A DNA stretch of 64,000 nucleotides from Arthrobacter pascens. GTDB lineage: Bacteria; Actinomycetota; Actinomycetes; Actinomycetales; Micrococcaceae. Made by a program: the position numbers and the translations under genes. Below the pieces are notes generated by a model. That model searched no databases. It was not told the origin of the DNA and worked only from the letters and a program-made list of their open reading frames with translations. The stretch lies in contig NZ_JAUSXF010000001.1 in the NCBI RefSeq assembly GCF_030816475.1, forward strand, positions 4,340,001-4,404,000. Reading direction: 5' to 3'. Every line of letters begins with the position of its first letter. Position 1 is the stretch's first letter. Shown here one piece after another: positions 9,201 through 15,670 of this stretch.

Positions 9201-11245
9201 CGGCGACGTTTGCGCCAGCAAGTGCGCTGGCGTCCGGGACGGTGTACACGGCGACTGTGAGTGGCGCGACGAATGCCGCGGGCCAGCCGATGACAGCGCC
9301 CTATTCCTGGTCGTTCACAACTGGAAATACCCCCCTCGTTGCTTCTGTTTCGCCGGTGAATAATGCCACGGGTGTGGATGTGGCGGTGAAGCCGACTGTG
9401 ACGTTCAACCAGGGTGTTACCGGGTCGTCGGTGGTGTTTGCTTTGAAGGATGCTGCGAATACGTCCGTGACCGGCTCTGTGGCTTATGATTCGGCGACTT
9501 GGACGGCGACGTTTGCGCCAGCAAGTGCGCTGGCGTCCGGGACGGTGTACACGGCGACTGTGAGTGGCGCGACGAATGCCGCGGGCCAGCCGATGACAGC
9601 GCCCTATTCCTGGTCGTTTACCACCGTGGCTCCTCCGACGGTTGCTTCTGTTTCGCCGGTGAATAATGCCACGGGTGTGGATGTGGCGGTGAAGCCGACT
9701 GTGACGTTCAGTCAACCTGTTTTGGCGTCGTCTGTGGTGTTTGCTTTGAAGGATGCTGCGAATACGTCCGTGACTGGCTCTGTGGCTTATGATTCGGCGG
9801 CTCGGACGGCGACGTTTGCGCCAGCAAGTGCGCTGGCGTCCGGGACGGTGTACACGGCGACTGTGAGTGGCGCGACGAATGCCGCGGGGCAGGCGATGAC
9901 AGCGCCCTATTCCTGGTCGTTCACGACGGCGCCGGCACCGGCGATATGCCCGTGCTCGGTGTTCCGTCCGACATCCGCTCCTGCCACGACTTCAGTGAAT
10001 GATGGCAATGCGGTGGAGCTCGGTATGAAGTTCCGGTCCGACGTGTCCGGTACAGTCACAGCCATTCGGTTCTATAAGGGCGCTGGTAACACCGGTACCC
10101 ATGTTGGCCATCTGTGGTCCTCGGCAGGAACGCTGCTGTCTTCGGTCACGTTCACGGGCGAGTCATCGACCGGCTGGCAGGAGGCCACTCTTGCCAGTCC
10201 CGTGGCTATCACCGCCAATACAACCTACGTTGTCTCGTACTACGCGCCCAACGGGTTCTACTCGGCAAATGGTGCGTACTTCAATTCGTCCGCGGATAAC
10301 GGGCCACTTCACGGCTTGGCCAGCGGAGTGGATGGATCGAACGGCGTCTACCGTTATGGCAGCGTAACAGCATTCCCATCGGACAGTTACAACAACACCA
10401 ACTACTGGGTCGACGTAGTCTTGGCTACGAGCGGATCCGGCACAGCTCCGGTGGTTGCTTCTGTTTCGCCGGTGAATAATGCCACGGGTGTGGATGTGGC
10501 GGTGAAGCCGACTGTGACGTTCAACCAGGGTGTGACCGGGTCGTCTGTGGTGTTTGCTTTGAAGGATGCTGCGAATACGTCCGTGACTGGCTCTGTGGCT
10601 TATGATTCGGCGGCTCGGACGGCGACGTTTGCGCCAGTAAGTGCGCTGGCGTCCGGGACGGTGTACACGGCGACTGTGAGTGGCGCGACGAATGCCGCGG
10701 GGCAGGCGATGACAGCGCCCTATTCCTGGTCGTTCACGACGGCGCCGGCACCGGCGATATGCCCGTGCTCGGTGTTCCGTCCGACATCCGCTCCTGCCAC
10801 GACTTCAGTGAATGATGGCAATGCGGTGGAGCTCGGTATGAAGTTCCGGTCCGACGTGTCCGGTACAGTCACAGCCATTCGGTTCTATAAGGGCGCTGGT
10901 AACACCGGTACCCATGTTGGCCATCTGTGGTCCTCGGCAGGAACGCTGCTGTCTTCGGTCACGTTCACGGGCGAGTCATCGACCGGCTGGCAGGAGGCCA
11001 CTCTTGCCAGTCCCGTGGCTATCACCGCCAATACAACCTACGTTGTCTCGTACTACGCGCCCAACGGGTTCTACTCGGCAAATGGTGCGTACTTCAATTC
11101 GTCCGCGGATAACGGGCCACTTCACGGCTTGGCCAGCGGAGTGGATGGATCGAACGGCGTCTACCGTTATGGCAGCGGAACAGCATTCCCATCGGACAGT
11201 TACAACAACACCAACTACTGGGTCGACGTAGTTTTCAAGCAGTAG
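6251..11245 (+). CDS. Giant secreted repeat protein: DMFase-beta-like domain, Ig-like and DUF4082 modules
   Basis: This 1,664-residue secreted protein starts at ATG 6251 (GGAG at 6242-6245) with a signal peptide cleaved near the ARAA site around residue 44. Rough order: residues 50-540, a region resembling the N,N-dimethylformamidase beta-subunit C-terminal domain (LVSVGHDEYW-like, FFSGNEMFWKTRW); 555-645, an Ig-like domain; 650-820, DUF4082; 827-1228, four near-identical Big_5/SbsA-type Ig-like repeats; 1230-1395, DUF4082; 1401-1497, a fifth Ig-like repeat; 1500-1664, DUF4082. There is no LPXTG or membrane anchor at the C-terminus, so it is released or bound non-covalently. Enzyme activity of the N-terminal part is unproven; a carbohydrate-related role is inferred from the neighbouring glycosyltransferase. 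Confidence 0.8.
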   Translation: MKSARGLFSRRILKLGASAMAAGLLASTLSIAAFPWALSPARAAGPCDVPVVSKVACENTQPGSPASEWQVFGAGNSTIQGYATSMSVNAGEALAFKIKTPSTSYRIDIYRLGYYQGLGARKVAANILPSVPLPQSQPNCATFSATGLIDCGNWAVSASWQVPASAVSGVYLALLVRNDTTAASAIPFVVRDDSAHSAMLFQTSDSTWQAYNSYGGNSLYQCTVACPPGSPQAYKGAFKVSYNRPFNSGADDLGRSWLMYTEYPMIRFMEANGYDVSYMSGLDVATKAPLLLNHKAFLSVGHDEYWSAEQRANVEAARDAGVNLAFFSGNEMFWKTRWESSAAGTTTPGRTLVSYKDTHFNAQVDPVSWTGTWRDPRYGTSSGGGNPENSLTGQFFLVNSGTTDIKVTSDFARLRLWRNTVVAGLANGATATLAPGVGVLGYEWDVDADNGFRPAGAFRLSQTTNSSAEVFTDYGSSTANNQSATHNLVMYKAASGALVFGAGTVQWSWGLDGFTTGKAVDKTMQQATVNLFADMGVQPPTLIAGLTAASASSDASRPTSSIVTPAPSSLVTDGTLVTVTGTAADTGGGAVASVEVSTDGGTTWRPATGTTNWTFSWTAHGSPTTTLRSRAVDDSGNMELPTAGNTVSVPCPCSIFGVSTVPAIPDANDGGSVEVGAKFYSDVAGTVTGVRYYKSTKNTGTHIGNVWSESGQRLATATFTGETSSGWQTVNFSPALTISAQTRYVVSYFAPAGHYAQFNGYFYNHPSPAPAGNGSTDSSPLHFTRSVPGSPNGFYRYGPSSGFPNQIYDAEYYWVDPIFSPASTAPLVASVSPVNNATGVDVAVKPTVTFNQGVTGSSVVFALKDAANTSVTGSVAYDSASRTATFAPASALASGTVYTATVSGATNAAGQAMTAPYSWSFTTVAPPTVASVSPVNNATGVDVAVKPTVTFNQGVTGSSVVFALKDAANTSVTGSVAYDSASRTATFAPASALASGTVYTATVSGATNAAGQPMTAPYSWSFTTGNTPLVASVSPVNNATGVDVAVKPTVTFNQGVTGSSVVFALKDAANTSVTGSVAYDSATWTATFAPASALASGTVYTATVSGATNAAGQPMTAPYSWSFTTVAPPTVASVSPVNNATGVDVAVKPTVTFSQPVLASSVVFALKDAANTSVTGSVAYDSAARTATFAPASALASGTVYTATVSGATNAAGQAMTAPYSWSFTTAPAPAICPCSVFRPTSAPATTSVNDGNAVELGMKFRSDVSGTVTAIRFYKGAGNTGTHVGHLWSSAGTLLSSVTFTGESSTGWQEATLASPVAITANTTYVVSYYAPNGFYSANGAYFNSSADNGPLHGLASGVDGSNGVYRYGSVTAFPSDSYNNTNYWVDVVLATSGSGTAPVVASVSPVNNATGVDVAVKPTVTFNQGVTGSSVVFALKDAANTSVTGSVAYDSAARTATFAPVSALASGTVYTATVSGATNAAGQAMTAPYSWSFTTAPAPAICPCSVFRPTSAPATTSVNDGNAVELGMKFRSDVSGTVTAIRFYKGAGNTGTHVGHLWSSAGTLLSSVTFTGESSTGWQEATLASPVAITANTTYVVSYYAPNGFYSANGAYFNSSADNGPLHGLASGVDGSNGVYRYGSGTAFPSDSYNNTNYWVDVVFKQ
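8732..9943 (+). repeat. Four tandem 303-bp coding repeats (Ig-like domains)
   Basis: The block beginning GTTGCTTCTGTTTCGCCGG recurs at 8732, 9035, 9338 and 9641, exactly 303 bp (101 codons) apart. Copies are nearly identical at the DNA level, including silent positions, so they are recent or kept alike by gene conversion. Copy 4 differs in one block (FSQPVLAS replacing FNQGVTGS). A fifth copy lies at 10454. Confidence 0.95.
9727..11242 (+). repeat. 813-bp tandem duplication (Ig-like + DUF4082 unit)
   Basis: The segment from the middle of Ig-like copy 4 through DUF4082 copy 2 is repeated 813 bp (271 codons) downstream with only a few substitutions, for example Ala to Val near 10636 and Val to Gly in the GSVTAF/GSGTAF stretch. 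The near identity, including third positions, indicates a very recent in-frame duplication. Confidence 0.92.
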
Positions 11246-11299
11246 ATCAACACGCGAGCGAAAGCGTCATGAAAACTCAAAGTTGAAAGGAAGACTTAA

Positions 11300-12193
11300 A
11301 TGTCATCCTCGCCCCATACTCCCAAATCAATAGCACTCATTACACCCAGTTACGGGCCCGATTTGGAGCTTTGTAGGGATCTCCGGGACTCAGTACTGCG
11401 GTTCACCAGCACCAGCGTGGAGCATTTCATTATCGTCCCCAGGGCTGACAGATCCGCTTTTAGCGATCTTTCGGGCCATAGGACATTTGTAAGAGAAGTT
11501 GATGAATTTCTTCCGAAATCAATGATGAAGATGCCGAAAGTAAATGTTTGGCTCAACATTCGGTGGCCGATTCCCCCCATACGTGGCTGGATTGCTCAGC
11601 AGATTGTAAAACTGGCAGCCGCCGCATCAATGACAACGGACGTCGTTCTGCTTATCGATTCTGACGTTATTCTGATTCGCCCCGTGGACGCTGAATCCTT
11701 TTCGCCTCTTGGCCAGGTGCAACTCTTTGAAGCTATCGGGGCTATCGATGGGACGCTTCCCCGCCATAGGCTTTGGCACGCTGCAGCCCGGCGGCTTCTC
11801 GGACTTCCAAGACTCGAAGCGGACTTGCTTCCCGACTACGTCTGCTGGCCATGTGCATGGGAGCCGAGTGTTGTCCGCCAAATGCTGGGTCGGGTTGAAT
11901 CCAGCACAGGGCTGCCATGGCAAACAGCTCTCGCGAGAGAACTGCACTTCTCCGAAATGATCCTTTACGGCGTGTTTGTCAGGGAAATCCTAGGTGTGAG
12001 TATGCCACTGACTTTGACATCGTCCATGCGTTGCGTAAACCATTTTGATGAGACGGCGCTAACTCGAGAATCCATGAAGGCGCTGCTACGAAGTGTTGGC
12101 CGTACGGATTTTGCCGTTATGGTGTCGGCAAAGTCCGAGACGCCACTTGACCTTCGCCGTGAGTTATTTCGCGAATTCTGTCCGCCCGCCTAG
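11300..12193 (+). CDS. DUF6492-type glycosyltransferase-like protein
   Basis: This 297-residue cytoplasmic protein opens with ALITPSYGPDLELCRDL and has LLIDSDVILIRP near residue 118, a DxD motif of GT-A nucleotide-sugar transferases. Overall it resembles DUF6492 proteins found in actinobacterial surface-polysaccharide loci. The start has AAAGGAAGA upstream. It follows the giant secreted protein by 54 nt on the same strand and may be co-transcribed with it; glycosylation of that protein is one possible role (inference). Confidence 0.65.
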   Translation: MSSSPHTPKSIALITPSYGPDLELCRDLRDSVLRFTSTSVEHFIIVPRADRSAFSDLSGHRTFVREVDEFLPKSMMKMPKVNVWLNIRWPIPPIRGWIAQQIVKLAAAASMTTDVVLLIDSDVILIRPVDAESFSPLGQVQLFEAIGAIDGTLPRHRLWHAAARRLLGLPRLEADLLPDYVCWPCAWEPSVVRQMLGRVESSTGLPWQTALARELHFSEMILYGVFVREILGVSMPLTLTSSMRCVNHFDETALTRESMKALLRSVGRTDFAVMVSAKSETPLDLRRELFREFCPPA

Positions 12194-12357
12194 AAGCCCA
12201 GAGGAAGCAACCCCTGCCGATCGGAAGATTCGTTCGAGCATGTGCACTGTTGAAGTAGGCTAGAGCGCGGCTTGCAAGACCCGTATGCCGGCGGGCCAAA
12301 GGGCGACTCGCCGCCGATCACGTGCGCAGCCACGAATCCGGGGGTGAGCCCTATGGG

Positions 12358-13242
12358 GGCTCTTCGTGGTTGGTGGGGAATTGAGTTCGTGTCGTTGAAG
12401 ACAAAGGGGCCCGTGGCCCTGTTGGGATGAGTGAGTCTAAGCATTCAAGCTGGAACAGGACCACGAGCCCTTGAACGAGCCTACCGGGGTCGCAGCCGAC
12501 GCTGCCACCATCCTTTTCAACCTGCCCGACTACAACGTCGTCTCCACCACCTTCACTGCCGGCCGTCGGCAGGTCATTATCGAAACCGACCAGCCGCCTG
12601 GCTGCCCAAGCTGCGGTGTCATCGCATCCCGGCGGAAAGAGCGCCGGCTTCAACGACTCCGGGATATTCCCGTCGCCGGGCCGGTGGAAGTGCTCTGGTC
12701 CAAGTACCGCTGGTACTGCGAAGAGTCAGCGTGCGACCGGCTCTCGTTCTTCGAATCCACGCCGCAGGTGCCGCGTCGCGCCCGTTCTACGAGCCGGCTG
12801 CGGGACCATCTCGTGGACGCGGTCATCCGCTCCGGAAGAGCCGTGTCAGAGACGGCTGCCGGCTTCGCGGTCTCCTGGTGGATGGTCCGGGCGGCGCTGA
12901 ATGAGGCCTGCCTGCTGCGGCTGCCGGACGTGGACAAGCTCAGCCCGCGGATGCTCGGCATCGATGAACACCGGTTCCGGTCCGTGCGCTACTTCCAGGA
13001 CCCATCAACAAAGGCATGGACACGGTTCGAGCCGTGGATGACGACCATCGTGGATTTGGACACTGGTCAGGTCCTGGGCGTCGTTGACGGCCGCGATCAC
13101 AAGGGCGTCGGGGACTGGCTGTTCGCCCGTCCCCTGGAATGGCGCCTGGCCGTGCAGGTCGTCGCGATCGATCCCTCGGCGGCCTTCCGGAAAGCGCGGC
13201 GGATGTGGCTTCCCCGCACCGCTGTCGCTGTCGATCACTTCC
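12358..13242 (+). mobile_element. 3'-truncated ISL3-family insertion sequence
   Basis: The left end shows the ISL3-type terminal sequence GGCTCTTCGTGG at 12358, about 110 bp before the transposase start. Homology to the transposase stops abruptly after the conserved AVDHF block at about 13242, and I find no matching inverted GAAGAGCC right end before the next gene at 13473. The element is therefore a remnant that lost its right third by deletion or recombination. Confidence 0.75.
12471..13242 (+). pseudogene. ISL3 family transposase, C-terminally truncated
   Basis: The frame starts with TTG 12471 (NEPTGVAAD) and shows the family N-terminal zinc-finger segment (CPSCGVIASRRKERRLQRLRD), then a central GIDEHRFR and the AIDPSAAFRK and AVDHF motifs of the catalytic core. 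Full ISL3 transposases have about 400-430 residues and a distal catalytic Glu; only about 257 are intact here. The open frame continues to 13502 but in sequence unrelated to transposases, so the enzyme cannot be active. Confidence 0.8.
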
Positions 13243-13476
13243 GAGACGCACGTGGACAACATCCTCGCCGTGGAGGCCGTATTATACCGGAGCGGGCCGC
13301 CATACATCGAGCAGCTCCTCCGCGGCGGTCCAGTATGGGCCGAGCAGAGGCCAAACAAACATGGAGATATTCATGTCGGGGCTTTGGCATCGATTTTGCC
13401 GAAATCAAACTTGTTCCAAAAGGACGTCATTCATTCCCGCCACAATGCGCGCGACCTACGACTGTGCGGTCCTTAG
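13243..13476 (+). pseudogene. Unidentified gene fragment fused to the IS remnant
   Basis: Directly after the IS breakpoint a different plus frame reads about 78 residues without interruption (ETHVDNILAVEAVLYRSGPP, later GGPVWAEQRPNKHGDIHVG and PKSNLFQKDVIHSRHNARDL), ending at TAG 13474-13476. It looks protein-like, lacks its own start, and is lower in GC than the IS. I do not recognise the family. It may be the 3' end of a gene cut by the deletion that removed the right part of the IS, or a chance open frame. Confidence 0.35.
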
Positions 13477-14297
13477 TCCCTCAGGGTGGACACCATACTT
13501 GATCGAATATTCGAGGATGCAGGTGGAGAGAGGAGTGCTTCGGACCTACTCTCATGCGCCTGCTCATCATCTTTGCTGGCAGCCTGCATGTTCGAACCCC
13601 TTCCCGGCTTTGGGTTTGTCTTTGCATGGCGTGCACTTACATCTCCGGCTTCGAAACGACGACCACGTGAAAGCTCAATTGAACGGGCGATGGACACTGC
13701 GCCGAACGCCAGGAACGCTCCTGCCACACCGACGATTATCAAAGTTCTGAGCCGGCTTGAAAAGTTTTCCTTCGCTTGGCCTGGCCCGTCCACAGGTAAG
13801 GCAGAAAAAAGGTAACCGTCGTCCGCGCCATTTACCTTCTGCAGGTCATAAAGTGTGCTGGTGAGCTGTTGAGCCAACCCGCGTACGGTGGCAACCGCCT
13901 GGTCAGGCGAACTGCCGGATGCCTGCAACTGGAGCAGCATCCCCGACCCAATGTTACTCGCTTGGGAAACTGTGTATTCCGTTCCCAATCCCTCTTCCCG
14001 TAGATCGTCTGATGTTGCCTGGCCGCCAAGCTTCGTGATCAAGACCTGCGAAAGGAGAGAACTGTCCGGGCTCCGCAGATACGGGTTGTCACCATTCGCA
14101 GTCGCCAACGTAGGGTTAGCCAGAATCTCCGTCGCCGACGGTAGCTTCGGCGTGACTAAGGCATATGTCATCGTGGCCTGGTATGACCGCGGGGCAAACA
14201 ACAACACATAAATGACGGCGAATAGTGTTAGCAGCACCGCCGGGAGAGCCACCCACTTGTGCTGTTTCAGAATCCTGATTACTGAAAGGGGATCCAC
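13473..14297 (-). CDS. Wzz-like chain-length/polysaccharide co-polymerase protein
   Basis: This 274-residue protein has a membrane segment at about 17-34 (WVALPAVLLTLFAVIYVLLF), an extracellular region to about 185, a second membrane segment (LIIVGVAGAFLAFGAVSIA) and a cytoplasmic basic/serine tail. This matches Wzz/CapA-type chain-length proteins without a fused tyrosine kinase. No separate kinase gene is in the window. The start overlaps the upstream polymerase gene by 19 nt. It is the last gene of the polysaccharide operon and stops beside the IS-linked fragment, so distal genes may have been lost. Confidence 0.75.
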   Translation of the reverse strand: MDPLSVIRILKQHKWVALPAVLLTLFAVIYVLLFAPRSYQATMTYALVTPKLPSATEILANPTLATANGDNPYLRSPDSSLLSQVLITKLGGQATSDDLREEGLGTEYTVSQASNIGSGMLLQLQASGSSPDQAVATVRGLAQQLTSTLYDLQKVNGADDGYLFSALPVDGPGQAKENFSSRLRTLIIVGVAGAFLAFGAVSIARSIELSRGRRFEAGDVSARHAKTNPKPGRGSNMQAASKDDEQAHESRSEALLSPPASSNIRSSMVSTLRD

Positions 14298-15670
14298 TGT
14301 GTTCTCCTATTGTGGGGCACATGAACCGGCGTTGACTCCCAAAGAGTGCTGCGATTCGTTTCCAATTGCGACTTAACAATGAGCCAGGACCCGCCTGACA
14401 AACCAATAAAGAATGGGCAAAGCAGGGCGAATACTGGAAAAGACATTGAGTCAAAGGCGCCGGATGTAACAGTTGCTATAAGCCCTGCTGCCGCAACAGC
14501 AGCGGAGAGAAGACTGATGTCATTTTCCTTTGCGTTCCATGCGGCCATGAAGGAAGCCAGCACAGGGACCAGAAGATAAGCTATGAAGGCAATGAGACCA
14601 ACGACACCCATAGTTACCGCCACCAACAGATACTCGTTGTCAAAATTGTCTATTGGACGTGTCGGGATCCACGTACCAGGACCGATGCCCAACCAAGGAC
14701 GGTCCCCTAGAAGCCTTAGCGCCAACGGGTAATCATTGGTTCGGTAGGTGATGGATGGGTCGGTGTTCCCTGCAGTTGTTGCGGCAATCATTGTGGTGAT
14801 AAGGCCCGGCACGGTAAGGAAGAGCATTGCTGCGCCGAGGGGGGCGACGACGATGGCCCAAATGCGTTCAACGCGCGGAAGGAATGGAATCGTGACCAAC
14901 AGTGCGATCAACAATCCGATCAGGGCCGAGCGGGAAACAGTCATGGCGTTAGCCAGGACCAGCAGTGCGACCGTTATCCAGTGGAGAAGCCTACTTCCCT
15001 GCTTGTCGTGGACTGCCCTCCAAACAGACAGCGGCAGGAGCATCGAACTCACCACGCCAAGTTCTATCGGATGCATAGTCGTTCCTGCGACTCGCATGAA
15101 CATGCCCCTGGGCTGGCTGCCTACATCAGTATTCTTGACAAAGCCGATCATGTAGTCCGTTATTGCTTCAAGCGGGTCAGTTCGCGTGACGAACTGAAAA
15201 ATTGCAATGACGCAACACACGGAAGCCCCTGCCAACAGCCATCGAACTAACTGCATCGCGTCTTCCAGACGACGAACTGACTCTGTCGTTGCAAAAGCGA
15301 TTCCTGCAGAAGCCAGTATGAGAAGCATCCATCGGTCAGCGGCGGCCCGTCCCATAGCTGTGCTAGACCCACTAAGGCCAGCAAAGAGGGCCAAATAGCT
15401 CGCGCAGGAGGCCAGAATCATTAGGAGAACCACTGCGCGCCCAGGGTGCCTGTAGTCCACAGGATTGTGTAATCCCAAAATTGCTGACCCGCCCCAAAGG
15501 CCGAAAAGTAAGAGCGCCAGGACCTGAGGTACGCTGCCGCTCGCGCCGAGGGGTGCCAGGACCATGTAAGGGGGAAATGCCAATATGCTGAACAGCGCCC
15601 CCTTCAACAACCAGGGGTTTGCCACTCCACTGTTGGCGCCGGGAGCATCCAGATGACCGGTGGCATTCAT
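14279..15670 (-). CDS. O-antigen polymerase/ligase-like membrane protein (Wzy)
   Basis: The 463-residue protein has about 11 membrane segments and a large periplasmic-side loop containing TYRTNDYPLALRLLGDRPWLG, GIGPGTWIPTRP and NFDNEYLLVAVTMG. The loop pattern, conserved G-x-G-P and NE-Y motifs are typical of Wzy_C/O-antigen polymerase proteins, which join lipid-linked repeat units outside the membrane. Its start forms ATGA with the stop of the triple glycosyltransferase gene. Confidence 0.8.
   Translation of the reverse strand: MNATGHLDAPGANSGVANPWLLKGALFSILAFPPYMVLAPLGASGSVPQVLALLLFGLWGGSAILGLHNPVDYRHPGRAVVLLMILASCASYLALFAGLSGSSTAMGRAAADRWMLLILASAGIAFATTESVRRLEDAMQLVRWLLAGASVCCVIAIFQFVTRTDPLEAITDYMIGFVKNTDVGSQPRGMFMRVAGTTMHPIELGVVSSMLLPLSVWRAVHDKQGSRLLHWITVALLVLANAMTVSRSALIGLLIALLVTIPFLPRVERIWAIVVAPLGAAMLFLTVPGLITTMIAATTAGNTDPSITYRTNDYPLALRLLGDRPWLGIGPGTWIPTRPIDNFDNEYLLVAVTMGVVGLIAFIAYLLVPVLASFMAAWNAKENDISLLSAAVAAAGLIATVTSGAFDSMSFPVFALLCPFFIGLSGGSWLIVKSQLETNRSTLWESTPVHVPHNRRTQWIPFQ

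Noticed and set aside
8651..9715. 354-residue minus-strand frame with regular repeats
   Set aside because: It is the reverse complement of the 303-bp Ig-like coding repeats; its periodicity is inherited from them and the sequence is almost only Arg, His and Gly.
8732..10741. CRISPR-like or satellite repeats
   Set aside because: Copies are in frame, abut without unique spacers and encode Ig-like domains; period 303 bp is far too long for CRISPR.
6251..11245. LPXTG-anchored sortase substrate
   Set aside because: The C-terminus ends within a DUF4082 module with no sorting motif, hydrophobic helix or basic tail.
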